Numbered from the stretch's first letter, positions 9,140 through 17,621 are shown. The stretch: DNA of 64,000 nucleotides from Metabacillus bambusae (GCF_017497975.1 NZ_JAGDEL010000006.1:62001-126000); one strand, 5' to 3'. Notes: generated by a model from the sequence alone, not told the origin. A program made the numbers and translations.

Positions 9140-9517
9140 TTATTGTTGGATAAATTGTCTATTTTGCTGGAAACTTTGGTAGCTTGGAAGCTGTTGTTGT
9201 TGATTAGGTACCCTTTGGAAAGATGGTTCAACATTATATGATCCAACTTGTGAAACTTCTTGTTGCATTTGATTACATGTGTTTAAAACATGCTGACATT
9301 GCTGTAATGCTTTGTTGTGACCTTGCAGGCTTTGTTGAATGACTTGAACTGCTTGTTGTTCACGTTGTAAAAGTTGTTGAAGCATTTGTACGTTTTGTTG
9401 TTCTTGTTGAAGCATTTGTTTATATAATTGACTACCTTGCTCTGTTTGCTGAATTAATTGTTGGACTGTTTGACGAATTTCATTAATTTGTTGTATGGCA
9501 TGCTGTTGAGTATGTAT
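9140..9517 (-). CDS. Gln-rich spore-coat-like protein, start codon unusual
   Basis: A hydrophilic protein of up to 125 residues, about one third Gln, with heptad-like helical repeats (QQLLQREQQAVQVIQQ) and a Pro/Gln tail. The first ordinary start is ATG 9415 (91 residues), but no ribosome site precedes it and the same Gln-rich reading continues unbroken upstream to an excellent GGAGG at 9531-9527. The codon at normal spacing from that site is ATA (9517). Either AUA initiates, or a base change destroyed an ATG. It directly follows the CotF-like gene (stop 9537), shares its terminator, and is probably made in the mother cell. No named family was recognised. Confidence 0.6.
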   Translation of the reverse strand: MHTQQHAIQQINEIRQTVQQLIQQTEQGSQLYKQMLQQEQQNVQMLQQLLQREQQAVQVIQQSLQGHNKALQQCQHVLNTCNQMQQEVSQVGSYNVEPSFQRVPNQQQQLPSYQSFQQNRQFIQQ

Positions 9518-9536
9518 ATGTGAAAACCTCCATTTT

Positions 9537-10127
9537 TTAAATTGATTGTTGTTGGTTGTTATATAAGCTACTTGGCTGATAGCTGTTTATCATAGATTGT
9601 GTAGTAATCTGATCAAAAGTTGGTACTTGATAATAACCTTTGTTGTTCATATAACTCCATATTTCATAAGCTTGATCTGCACAATTTTTCGCACTCTGAA
9701 TCATCATTTCTCTTATTTGTGAATCCGTACATTCTAATGCTGCATACATTTTTTGCACAGCTCCAGCCTTATGACACCCTAACATTCCAGATGAAATATC
9801 ACGATCATTCATTTGATTGATTGAAGCATTTGGAGCTTCTGGAACAGGATTACTACCTATCCCATAGCTTGGCGAAAAGTTCATATTCGTTTTCACATTT
9901 GGTAAACGATTGATATTTACTTTGTGTTGTAGAGCATTAACTAAAGAATTGTACTCATTTGTCATAAACGATAGTTGATTTTGTAAAATATTTTTAAGTG
10001 CTTGATCTTGACAATACGGTTGGTAAAGTTGAAATAAATTGATACCGTTAATTGTACTGCAAAGCACTTCATGACAATCCATGATTTCATGAGCACCGAT
10101 GTTTACTTGATTCATTTGGCTCTGCAC
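9537..10127 (-). CDS. CotF-like spore coat protein
   Basis: A 196-residue protein whose C-terminal half carries a Coat F domain. Recognisable parts are DRDISSGMLGCHKAGAVQKM (~108-127), ALECTDSQIREMM and AKNCADQAYEIWSYM, followed by GYYQVPTFD. The N-terminal half is another helical segment with HEIMDCHEVLCSTINGI. Such proteins are assembled in the spore coat. GTG at 10127 is the start, 7 nt after AGGAGG. It is the first gene of a two-gene coat unit with the Gln-rich protein; a sporulation sigma factor promoter is expected but was not identified with confidence. Confidence 0.85.
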   Translation of the reverse strand: MQSQMNQVNIGAHEIMDCHEVLCSTINGINLFQLYQPYCQDQALKNILQNQLSFMTNEYNSLVNALQHKVNINRLPNVKTNMNFSPSYGIGSNPVPEAPNASINQMNDRDISSGMLGCHKAGAVQKMYAALECTDSQIREMMIQSAKNCADQAYEIWSYMNNKGYYQVPTFDQITTQSMINSYQPSSLYNNQQQSI

Positions 10128-10196
10128 TGCTATTCCTCCTAGAAACTATTTTTTTAAAGCCAAATTTAAAATCCCTCTAATGAAATAAAATTATAC

Positions 10197-10227
10197 AAAA
10201 AAAAAATCCCAGATCATTTCTGAGATT
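10197..10227 (-). terminator. Terminator after the 94-aa gene
   Basis: AATCCCAGA/TCTGAGATT stem; on the minus strand it runs into nine T. It is 3 nt past the stop at 10230. Confidence 0.85.
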
Positions 10228-10229
10228 TT

Positions 10230-10514
10230 TCATGAAAACTTATATAGAATAGATCCATTGGATTGTGCAATAATAGATAAAACACCATGATTTTTAATCT
10301 GTCTCGATAATGCAAACTGAGCCCCATCCCAGTCCAAGCTCCAATTTAAAGGAGCGCTTGCTCGTAGATGCATGAATTGATGTTTAAAAACTTCATATTC
10401 GAGTGATAAAGAGAAAATGTCTTCTTCTATTGCATACCAAAGTCCTTTTAAAAATAATTTTGCTTGCACTGAATCTGCAGAATCAATCATTTGGTTAACT
10501 GTTATATATTCCAC
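10230..10514 (-). CDS. Conserved-looking unknown protein, 94 aa
   Basis: A soluble 94-residue protein without signal peptide or membrane segment and with no motif I recognise. It has two amphipathic stretches (QAKLFLKGLWYAIEEDIFSL, FKHQFMHLRAS) and a C-terminal part that looks like beta strands. The start follows a GGGGAGGAGAT-type site and a strong terminator follows, so it is a real expressed gene. It sits just upstream of the coat genes in the same direction but ends in its own terminator, so a sporulation role is only suggested by position. Confidence 0.65.
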   Translation of the reverse strand: MEYITVNQMIDSADSVQAKLFLKGLWYAIEEDIFSLSLEYEVFKHQFMHLRASAPLNWSLDWDGAQFALSRQIKNHGVLSIIAQSNGSILYKFS

Positions 10515-10554
10515 TTTATCTCCTCCCCTACCTATACATTAGATGAGAAGCTAT

Positions 10555-10592
10555 AAAAAAACCACCCTAAAATGTTTCCAATCTAGAGTAGT
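10555..10592 (-). terminator. Terminator after the YitT-family gene
   Basis: A 9-bp stem with G-U pairs (ACTACTCTA with TAGGGTGGT on the minus strand) followed by seven T. It lies 13 nt past the stop at 10605. Confidence 0.7.
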
Positions 10593-10604
10593 GATAATTG
10601 TATT

Positions 10605-11234
10605 TTACGAATGTAAACCTTTACCAACCAATTGATCTTCTTCTTGATCTCGTTCCATTTCTTTGATTGGAGATTTTTTATAACGACCAATAATACTACT
10701 AGCAATGAATATACATGAAATTGATAATAATGCCTTAAACCAGCCTACCATTGCTAAGGCAAATAAAATGATAAGAGAGTCGCATACGAATAAAACAAGT
10801 CCTCTATTAAAGCCAAATTTCTTATCTATATACAGTCCTAATATGTGTATACCACCAAGTGATGAACCATTATTTAGAACAAATGTGACACCAAAGCCGA
10901 TCAGTAGGCCAGAAATAATTGCTGCTATAACAATATTCATTTCAAACGCTGGGATAAATAGATCAAACCACTCCCGTATAAATGAAATCCCAGTTATTGA
11001 TAATAGACTAGAGATTGTAAACCATTTACCTAATTCTTGAATGGAAATTATGAAAAACGGCAAATTAACGATAAAAAATAGAACTCCCCAAGGTACATTC
11101 GATACATATGTTAGAATAGTTGCGATACCCGCTGTTCCCCCAAATGTTAGCAAGCTATCAGATAATAGTTTAATCCCAAGTGATGTAATGATAAGTCCAA
11201 ATAGCACGTAAATAAGCTTTTTGAAAAGATTCAT
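10605..11234 (-). CDS. YitT-family membrane protein (no DUF2179 tail)
   Basis: A 209-residue integral membrane protein with about five or six hydrophobic helices. The family signatures are GGTAGIATILTYVSNVPWGV and NNGSSLGGIHILGLYIDKKFGFNRG. Full-length YitT/YvjA proteins (about 280-290 residues) end in a soluble DUF2179 domain; here the protein stops after a charged tail (KKSPIKEMERDQEEDQ), so it belongs to the short subgroup. The function of the family is unknown; transport is often proposed. ATG at 11234 is preferred over GTG 11243 because of the AGGAACGGGG site. Confidence 0.82.
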   Translation of the reverse strand: MNLFKKLIYVLFGLIITSLGIKLLSDSLLTFGGTAGIATILTYVSNVPWGVLFFIVNLPFFIISIQELGKWFTISSLLSITGISFIREWFDLFIPAFEMNIVIAAIISGLLIGFGVTFVLNNGSSLGGIHILGLYIDKKFGFNRGLVLFVCDSLIILFALAMVGWFKALLSISCIFIASSIIGRYKKSPIKEMERDQEEDQLVGKGLHS

Positions 11235-11365
11235 AGAGAACACCCCGTTCCTGTTGTCAATTCTTAACTTATCTCATAGAATGACATTGGTCAATAAGCT
11301 GGGAAGTATTCGGAATCTTAGGTTTATTTTGAAATAATCATCAATTTTAATTCCTGCAAAAGAAC

Positions 11366-11487
11366 AAAAGCTCAGGGCGCCTTGATCAGACTCGACAGGT
11401 ATAAGACGCTCAGAAAGACGTTCTTCGTCTTCAATTACTGAGTGGCTTATGGACCCCGAGGGTCTAGGCGCTGGAGCTGGATGTCAA
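11366..11487 (+). repeat. Dispersed ~120-bp repeat, family 2, copy 1
   Basis: It starts AAAAGC..GCGCCTTG and ends CTAGGCGCTGGAGCTGGATG; the same ends, in inverted orientation, bound the element at 36379-36494. The interiors differ, but both can form long stems. Apart from this element nothing was seen in the gap 11235-11622. Confidence 0.7.
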
Positions 11488-11622
11488 TGTGTTATCCAAA
11501 GTACATGCATTTAATAATTTCCAAAACAACAAAAAGACTAATTTCACATTTATCATAATCGATCACATCGTGATACCACCTAATGATAAGCGGGAAATTA
11601 ATCTATTAAAAGAATATTTCTA

Positions 11623-11943
11623 TTAAAACATCGGTACCGGTGGGTCAATTCCTAGAACTGGTTGTCCATTAATTGTTAACCAAATATAGTAGTGATCGAT
11701 TTCAGTACCTAAACGATTTTCAATTGTTTTGATTGCATTTTCTTGAATATCAAAACTCATCTTAGCTGTTTGATCACCAAGTGGAATGTCTTTTAATCCT
11801 AGTAAATCAGCAATGTATCTAGCATCCTCGTATGATACTTCGATATATTTATCATGCTCAGATAAATATGCTGCATTTGCCGGTGTTACTGTTATAAGAA
11901 CAACAAATAATAAAGCAGCAAGTAAAAGTATGAACTTTTTCAT
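11623..11943 (-). CDS. Small secreted protein of unknown function
   Basis: A 106-residue protein with a clear signal peptide: MKKF, a long hydrophobic core (ILLLAALLFVVLITV) and the cleavage site ANA-AY near residue 24. The mature part is ~80 residues, mostly charged, with a helix (YEDARYIADLLGLKDI) and a strand-rich end (HYYIWLTINGQPVLGI). No domain was recognised. AGGAGGAAAC precedes ATG 11943; the longer open frame to 12036 overlaps the upstream gene and is unlikely. It begins 13 bp after the HD-GYP gene, so the two are probably co-transcribed. Confidence 0.75.
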   Translation of the reverse strand: MKKFILLLAALLFVVLITVTPANAAYLSEHDKYIEVSYEDARYIADLLGLKDIPLGDQTAKMSFDIQENAIKTIENRLGTEIDHYYIWLTINGQPVLGIDPPVPMF

Positions 11944-11956
11944 TTTTAGTTTCCTC

Positions 11957-12856
11957 CTAGAGTGTGTGCTGCACAGCATTAAACGTATCGACGATGATTG
12001 GATTATACATCGTTCCACGACAACTGTTAATTTCAAGTATGGCTTCTTCCTTTGATCTTCCCTTTTGATAAGACCGATCAGTGGTCATGGCATCATATGA
12101 ATCTACAACAGATATAATAGAAGCTTCAACTTCAATTTCATCTTTAGCTAACCCAAGTGGGTAGCCTTTCCCATCGTAACGTTCATGGTGTTGTTCGACA
12201 ACTAGGCCAGCGCTTATTAGTAATGGTAGCTTTGTTTCCTCCAAAACTTGTCTCCCATAAGTAGTATGCAATTTCATTACTTCCCATTCTTCTTGTGTGA
12301 GCTTTCCAGGCTTTAGTAAAATGTCTAAAGGAATTTTAACTTTACCAATATCATGAAAGAAGGAGGCCATATTTAGTCGCAAAAGCTGTCTTGAACTTAA
12401 TCCCATTGCTTCTCCAACTAGCATCGATAGTTTACTAATTCTAGCACAATGGTCCCCAGTATAGCCATCCTTTTTTTCGATCGATATTGCCAATTTCATT
12501 AAATCTCTAGAAATTTGACTGTAACGATGAAAAACAGGTTGCGAGGAAACATACAAAAATTCGGTTTTCCCTATTGATTGAAAAACATAATGTTCCTTTA
12601 CAGGACTTCTATAAAATGAATCTCCAGTTTTATAGATCTCATATCCACCATTTGTGCTCAGTTTTAGTTCTCCTGAAACCACAATTAAATACTCGAGTGC
12701 TTCCCAACCTTCTTCAGGTTCTAAAGCCCATCTAGTATTAGGTTCAAGCCTATGATGGATAATCTCAGTCTGATCAGCTGAAGCGATAAGTGAAATGGTT
12801 AAACCTTTCATTTGAACTGTTTCAATAAAATGATTCTTATTTCCTATCCCCTTCAT
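11957..12856 (-). CDS. Cupin / HD-GYP domain phosphodiesterase-like protein
   Basis: A 299-residue protein joining an N-terminal cupin-like barrel (residues ~35-105, with EYLIVVSGELKL and YKTGDSFYRSP) to a C-terminal HD-GYP domain. The HD-GYP residues are all there: GDHCARIS, FFHDIGKVKIP, HTTYG, EQHHERYDGKGYP and DSYDAMTTDRSY. HD-GYP enzymes hydrolyse cyclic di-GMP or related cyclic dinucleotides using a metal centre, so the enzyme is probably active and its activity may be gated by the cupin. ATG 12856 follows GAGAGG. It overlaps no neighbour and leads a likely two-gene unit with the small secreted protein. The 258-bp gap upstream shows nothing clear. Confidence 0.82.
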   Translation of the reverse strand: MKGIGNKNHFIETVQMKGLTISLIASADQTEIIHHRLEPNTRWALEPEEGWEALEYLIVVSGELKLSTNGGYEIYKTGDSFYRSPVKEHYVFQSIGKTEFLYVSSQPVFHRYSQISRDLMKLAISIEKKDGYTGDHCARISKLSMLVGEAMGLSSRQLLRLNMASFFHDIGKVKIPLDILLKPGKLTQEEWEVMKLHTTYGRQVLEETKLPLLISAGLVVEQHHERYDGKGYPLGLAKDEIEVEASIISVVDSYDAMTTDRSYQKGRSKEEAILEINSCRGTMYNPIIVDTFNAVQHTL

Positions 12857-13115
12857 ATGAACCTCTCTTCTCTTATATAATTCAGATGTCTTCACTTATT
12901 ATAGTAGATGCTTGTACAATCGCATAGATTGTTTTGAGAAAATGAATATAATACCATATAACTATTGTCAAAAATAGCATTTATTTGTAATTAATGGGAA
13001 TTTAATCATTAATTTTACCCAAACTAAAAATAGGGAAATGTTCTCATTCAGTAATTATCGTTTTTTCGTTTACGAATAAATAATAATAAAGGGAATCAAA
13101 TAAATTCATGTATCT

Positions 13116-13511
13116 TTATCTATTGCTTAATATAGGTAAATACTTTTTTATAAAAAGCTCTATCACTATACTGATTAGAATACCTAAGCTATATCGAAGT
13201 AAATCAAGCCAAAGGAAACCTCTTCCAAGAATTAATCCACCAATAAGCGTATTTCTAATAGAATTTATCCAATCAGATTGAAAAAGTTGGCTAATTTCAA
13301 TACCAAATGAAAACATCACACTAAAAAAGGCTGTTATAAGAATACTTCTCTGTTTTAGTATAAGCCTAAACAAAAAGAAAACCATACTTGCCCAAAACAC
13401 ATCCCCTAAGTGAACGGTAATTTCACTTGGAAAAGCATTTGTCATTCTAGATGTTAATCCTAAACAAATAAATACTAAGACTAAAAAGATATAAGTAATA
13501 TTTTTGGACAT
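13116..13511 (-). CDS. DUF2809 membrane protein
   Basis: A 131-residue protein with about four membrane helices. The segments GLTSR, VHLGDVFWASMVFFLFRLI, SFGIEISQLFQ and NTLIGGLILGRGFLW are characteristic of the DUF2809 (YjgA-like, VanZ-related) family. No enzymatic residue is known and the role is undefined. ATG 13511 is chosen because AAAGG lies 6 nt upstream. It has no obvious operon partner. Confidence 0.78.
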   Translation of the reverse strand: MSKNITYIFLVLVFICLGLTSRMTNAFPSEITVHLGDVFWASMVFFLFRLILKQRSILITAFFSVMFSFGIEISQLFQSDWINSIRNTLIGGLILGRGFLWLDLLRYSLGILISIVIELFIKKYLPILSNR

Positions 13512-13576
13512 AATAATCCTTTCGGCTAAATGAATTAGCATAATATCATAAGAATATTATTGTTACATCTTTATTA

Positions 13577-13701
13577 AAGGCTCTTATCTAAAAGATTGTT
13601 TTTTTTTTAATAGCGCCCTGCGGAAAGCGAGCATCCTCTCGCTGCAGTCAACCATTCCCCAATCCTTGTTATATAGCAACAAAGTTTGCGAAAACAGCCT
13701 T
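13577..13701 (+). repeat. GC-rich dispersed repeat, family 1, copy E (internally deleted)
   Basis: It has the left end AAGGCTCTT.TCTAA and the right part (CTGCGGAAAGCGAGCATCCT through AGCAACAAAGTTTG to CAGCCTT) of the ~220-bp element seen at 22921, 30485 and 55774, but the central 90 or so bases are missing. Together with the terminator at 13766-13806 it accounts for most of the 13512-13892 gap. Confidence 0.8.
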
Positions 13702-13765
13702 ATTAAAACAAATTTTTCTAATATTCTAATAAACTCTCTTACTTATTATATAAATTAAAAATTGT

Positions 13766-13806
13766 ACAAAAAAGCTGTTAAGAGAACGAATCTCCTAACA
13801 GCCTTT
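13766..13806 (-). terminator. Terminator after ltaS
   Basis: AGCTGTTAAGAGA (13773-13785) pairs with TCTCCTAACAGCC (13791-13803); the minus strand runs into six T. It is ~90 nt past the ltaS stop. Confidence 0.8.
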
Positions 13807-13892
13807 TAAGTGAAACTTCATTCAGCAAGGTTTTTCTTTGATCCCCACTAATTGTTAGTTCAATTTTTGTATCTTACGGGTTGCTGAATTAA

Positions 13893-15839
13893 TTATTTAA
13901 CTTCTGATTCTACATCTGATTCATTATGATTTGTATAATCATAATTTGATGGGTCAACTGGTTCAAATCCTTCAGGTGTATAAAAACGTAATAGATCTTG
14001 GTTTACAATTTTATCTGACATCTGAAGTTTTAATTGAGTAATTTGTTCGTACTGTTTTATTGCATCGGTTTCCTCAATTGGTTCTCCTGTATTTGCATCA
14101 TAATATTTTCCATTCAGAGCAGTCACTTTTTCAGTAACAAAGTCTCCATTACGAAATGGCACTACTGTCTGATGGTCTTTAGAGAATAGATCTGTCCCTA
14201 CTTGTACATATCCTTTTGTTTCAATACCAAGTAAATGCATGAGTGTTGGCATTAAATCAATCTGTCCACCATACTGATGCATTGTCCCCCCATCTTCACC
14301 TGGAATATGGATAAATAGTGGGACCCTTTGTAATTGAGCATTTTCAAAATCGCCTACTTCTTTGCCTAATACTTTAGACATAGCAGTATTATGATTTTCA
14401 GATATCCCGTAATGATCTCCATACATAACAATCATTGAGTTCTCATACAATCCAGATTCTTTAAGATAAGTAAAGAATTCTTTTACAGCTTCGTCTAAAT
14501 ATCGTGCTGTTTGAAAATAATTATCTACTGAACTATCGCCTGTTGTATGCTTCTCAATCGTTGCTTCATCTTGATCCATTGGATATGGGAAATGATTACT
14601 TACTGTAATAAATTTCGTATAAAAAGGTTGACTTAAGGATTCTAGCATAGGCATAGATTGTTTAAAAAATGGTTTATCTTTCAACCCATAGTTTAAAATA
14701 TCTTCGTCTTTTGCATCATAATAACTTAAATCAAAAAACTTATCATAACCTAATGATTTATAGATCTCATTGCGGTTCCAAAAAGATTTCGTATTACCAT
14801 GGAATACAGCAGATGTATAACCATTTTGACCTAAAATAGCTGGAGCTGCTTGGTAAGTATTTTGACCTTTTGTTGAAAAAGCTGCTCCTTGCGGTAAACC
14901 AAATAATGAGTTTTCAAGCATAAATTCTGCATCAGCTGTTTTACCTTGCCCAGTCTGATGGAAAAAGTTATCAAAGTAGAAAGTACTTGAATCCTTTGTT
15001 AACGAATTAAGGAATGGTGTAACTTCCTGACCATTCAATTTATAGTTAATGATAAAATTTTGTACTGATTCTAAATGAACGTAAATTACATTTTTTCCTT
15101 TTGCAATACCAAAGTAATCAGGATTTGGTTCAGCATAAATGGCATTTGTGTAATTCGTAACCTCTGTAATATCATCTGTATCTGCCATTGCACGTTGCGT
15201 TGTAGCTCTTGTACTTTGGATCGCATCGTAGATTGTAAAGTTATACATACCTAAATATTTCACAATATAGTTACGGTCAAACGTTCTTGTTAATAACTGT
15301 GGACGATCTGCTTCTGCTAAACTTAAGTTTACAGCGAAAAAACCAATCGCTGTAGCAAAAACCATAACTAACGAACGTGTTTTAACTTTAATAGATGTTG
15401 GTTTTACTAACTTAGTCAAAACTAATACTAATAAGATAATTGTATCTAAGAAATACAAAATATCATATGGTTTTAATAATGCTTCTATACTCTGACCTAA
15501 GTCACCTGCATTTCCTGTTTGTGTAAGTGTTGGGAGTGTAATAAAATCTGAGAAAAATCGATAATATACAATATTTGCATATAACAAGAATGATAGAAGA
15601 AAATCTATAACTATCATCCAAACAAAAGATTTTTTCCCTTTAAATAATAAAGCAAGTCCCAAAAATAGGATAGCTGAGCTAGCAGGGTTTAGGAATAAAA
15701 GAAATTCTTGCATCGCATTATCAATACCTAAACTAAACTCTACTCGATAAGCAGCATAGGTTTTAACCCATAATAAAACTACTGCAAGAGCTAAAAAACT
15801 AATATGGTTATTTAGAAAAGAAAATAATTTTGTTTTCAT
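13893..15839 (-). CDS. ltaS: Lipoteichoic acid synthase (LtaS family)
   Basis: A 648-residue polytopic membrane enzyme that polymerises glycerol phosphate from phosphatidylglycerol onto the lipoteichoic acid anchor. Five N-terminal membrane helices (to ~residue 175) are followed by the extracellular sulfatase-like domain. The catalytic Thr is ~301 (QGKTADAEF), with metal/active residues Glu ~257 (VHLESVQN), YGDHYG and HGN. ATRAT..RAMA near 215-225 could be the signal-peptidase cut that releases the domain. ATG 15839 is chosen; the frame opens at a GTG overlapping the AAGAGGTGG site. B. subtilis has four paralogues (LtaS, YfnI, YqgS, YvgJ), so the symbol is by best resemblance only. Confidence 0.85.
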   Translation of the reverse strand: MKTKLFSFLNNHISFLALAVVLLWVKTYAAYRVEFSLGIDNAMQEFLLFLNPASSAILFLGLALLFKGKKSFVWMIVIDFLLSFLLYANIVYYRFFSDFITLPTLTQTGNAGDLGQSIEALLKPYDILYFLDTIILLVLVLTKLVKPTSIKVKTRSLVMVFATAIGFFAVNLSLAEADRPQLLTRTFDRNYIVKYLGMYNFTIYDAIQSTRATTQRAMADTDDITEVTNYTNAIYAEPNPDYFGIAKGKNVIYVHLESVQNFIINYKLNGQEVTPFLNSLTKDSSTFYFDNFFHQTGQGKTADAEFMLENSLFGLPQGAAFSTKGQNTYQAAPAILGQNGYTSAVFHGNTKSFWNRNEIYKSLGYDKFFDLSYYDAKDEDILNYGLKDKPFFKQSMPMLESLSQPFYTKFITVSNHFPYPMDQDEATIEKHTTGDSSVDNYFQTARYLDEAVKEFFTYLKESGLYENSMIVMYGDHYGISENHNTAMSKVLGKEVGDFENAQLQRVPLFIHIPGEDGGTMHQYGGQIDLMPTLMHLLGIETKGYVQVGTDLFSKDHQTVVPFRNGDFVTEKVTALNGKYYDANTGEPIEETDAIKQYEQITQLKLQMSDKIVNQDLLRFYTPEGFEPVDPSNYDYTNHNESDVESEVK

Positions 15840-16127
15840 TGTTGCCACCTCTTAATTTTGAATAGACATAAGTTTATATCAAAATGAATTGAAAAATATT
15901 TTGATTAACAGTACTAAATACTAACGTATGTTTTTATATATTGTCAATCTCCCAAATTTAGGACAATCTTTATTAACGTATTGTGTTCTCTAGGATACAA
16001 CATAATTATTAACAAATTATGAACAGTTTACTCAATTCATCTGTTTACTAAAAAATATATTGTTATATTGTCTTAATTACATAGATATTTCATCAAGATT
16101 AAAACCTTATTGTATTATATTCAATAC
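15840..16127. other. Intergenic AT-rich region upstream of ltaS
   Basis: Very AT-rich, with stop codons in all frames. It should hold the ltaS promoter, but no box pair convincing enough to name was found. Confidence 0.5.
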
Positions 16128-16160
16128 AAAATGACCTATTCATCAAGTGAATGGCCATTT
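16128..16160 (-). terminator. Probable terminator after the 82-aa gene
   Basis: AAATGACC and GGCCATTT arms surround an ATTCA/TGAAT inner stem, followed by TTTTG on the minus strand. It is 37 nt past the stop at 16197. Confidence 0.6.
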
Positions 16161-16196
16161 ATATGAATGTCTTTTTCAAAAAGGAAAACTTTTGGT

Positions 16197-16445
16197 TCAT
16201 TTCTGATTTTTCATTCGGTTCAACTCATCTACAAGTTGAATAGTACGTTTAGCGTTACCTTGTGCAAAATTTTGTAAGCGATCCTTTAACTCTTCATTAT
16301 TATGAATTCTTTCTGCAGTCATGATATACTGCCTCATTAACTCATTTTCTATTTTGTATGATGCCTCAAGTACACCGATTAATAGATCGTCTGTTAACAT
16401 ATCTTCACGATCATGATCGCGATCGTAATCTTTGTTATGGTTCAT
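16197..16445 (-). CDS. Small charged helical protein, unknown (82 aa)
   Basis: An 82-residue soluble protein beginning with a very acidic/His-rich head (NHNKDYDRDHDRED) and continuing as a single likely helical hairpin (LLIGVLEASYKIENELMRQY, RLQNFAQGNAKRTIQLVDEL). It recalls the helical ferritin-like/coat-associated small proteins of Bacillus spores, but I cannot name the family. The ribosome site TAGGAGGAAG is strong and 6 nt from the ATG, so expression is likely. It stands alone between ltaS and an uncertain small reading frame. Confidence 0.65.
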   Translation of the reverse strand: MNHNKDYDRDHDREDMLTDDLLIGVLEASYKIENELMRQYIMTAERIHNNEELKDRLQNFAQGNAKRTIQLVDELNRMKNQK

Positions 16446-16649
16446 TTATGCTTCCTCCTAAATCCATCCTAATTTCATTATGTTCATAAGAACATCTTGG
16501 AATACATTATTACTGACTTATCTTGATTTCAAAAAAGTCTTTTCGAAATTAATGTGCTTTCTATTAACATACATCTAGTACACGGCTTTTTATTCTATCT
16601 TAGGTTTAAAAAGCTGAGATTAATTAGAAAAAAGCCCAAAAAGAAAAGC

Positions 16650-16667
16650 GTGTAAAAAACTTTACAC
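16650..16667 (-). terminator. Hairpin after the 49-aa reading frame
   Basis: GTGTAAA/TTTACAC with a 4-nt loop; on the minus strand it is followed by GCTTTTCTTTTT. It fits a weak terminator 19 nt past the stop at 16686. Confidence 0.5.
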
Positions 16668-16685
16668 ACTTTCAGATAAAAATTA

Positions 16686-16835
16686 TTATGACTGTTGTTT
16701 CTTCCATTGTAAAAAGTAATAAAACATATGAACGACGAAATAAATGCTTACTACTAAATGTCCAAACATGTTCATATCCTCACTAATATAAGATTCAATT
16801 GTCATTTGCAGCATGATGACATTTATGATTAACAT
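16686..16835 (-). CDS. Possible small membrane protein (49 aa) or gene remnant
   Basis: An open frame of 49 codons with one hydrophobic segment (HLVVSIYFVVHMFYYFLQW) and a basic tail (KKQQS), a layout usual in small membrane proteins. No ribosome site precedes the ATG, although a terminator-like hairpin follows the stop. It could be the end of a decayed gene. It is the only protein-like reading in the 16446-16976 gap. Confidence 0.3.
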   Translation of the reverse strand: MLIINVIMLQMTIESYISEDMNMFGHLVVSIYFVVHMFYYFLQWKKQQS

Positions 16836-16909
16836 GATAAAAATGATGATATGTGATGTTTCTTATAATTTTTGATAAGACAAAACTGAAAATAAAAATG
16901 TTTGCTAAA

Positions 16910-16946
16910 TGAAAAAAGGCTGACATTTTGCATGTTTGTCAGCCTC
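16910..16946 (-). terminator. Terminator after the FrnE-like gene
   Basis: GGCTGACA (16918-16925) pairs with TGTCAGCC (16937-16944); six T follow on the minus strand. Confidence 0.85.
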
Positions 16947-16976
16947 TTTAGTCAATCTATTCAATTTCCGTTGTTC

Positions 16977-17621
16977 TTATTTCTCTAGTTCTTCTACCCT
17001 AACCTTTTCCATTACTTCTAAGAATACATCAGATGGTTGTGCCCCAGAAATCGCATATTTGCGATTTATCACATAGAAAGGTACACCTGTTACACCGATT
17101 TGTTGTGCTTCTTGTTCTTGTACACGAACATCTACTTCATATTCATTGCTATTTAACATTGATTGCACTTTTTCTTGATCTAATCCAATTTCACTTGCAA
17201 GTTCTATTAACGTTTTCGTTTCTCCTACATGTCTTACTTCTGTGAAATAAGCTTTAAATAACCGTTCAACCATTTCATTTTCTTTCCCGTATTGCTTTGC
17301 TAATTGGATTAAACGATGTGCATTTAGAGTATTTGTTGCCTTTATTTTATCTAAATGATATGTCAATCCAATCTCTTTTGCTTGTTCTGTTAATTGCAGA
17401 TTCATCGCTTTGATTTGTTCTTTAGAAGTACCATATTTTTTAGACAATAGCTCAACATTGTCCTCATCATAATGAACTTTTGCATCTGGGTTAAGTTCAA
17501 AGCTACGATACTCAATTTTCACTTCTTCTTTATGTTGAAATTTCGCTAGCGCCTCTTCCAAGCGACGTTTTCCAATATAACAATACGGACAAACAATATC
17601 TGACCAGATTTCGATTAGCAT
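16977..17621 (-). CDS. DsbA-family oxidoreductase (FrnE-like)
   Basis: A 214-residue cytoplasmic thioredoxin-fold protein with a helical insert. The redox motif CPYC is at residues 11-14 (SDIVCPYCYIGKRRLE) and the cis-Pro loop is VTGVPFYVIN. There is no signal peptide. The polyketide-type name FrnE is historical; B. subtilis homologues (YwbO type) have been linked to disulfide stress or thiol-disulfide exchange without a firm substrate. An AGGAGGAAAAAA site precedes ATG 17621, and a terminator follows. It is monocistronic. Confidence 0.88.
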   Translation of the reverse strand: MLIEIWSDIVCPYCYIGKRRLEEALAKFQHKEEVKIEYRSFELNPDAKVHYDEDNVELLSKKYGTSKEQIKAMNLQLTEQAKEIGLTYHLDKIKATNTLNAHRLIQLAKQYGKENEMVERLFKAYFTEVRHVGETKTLIELASEIGLDQEKVQSMLNSNEYEVDVRVQEQEAQQIGVTGVPFYVINRKYAISGAQPSDVFLEVMEKVRVEELEK

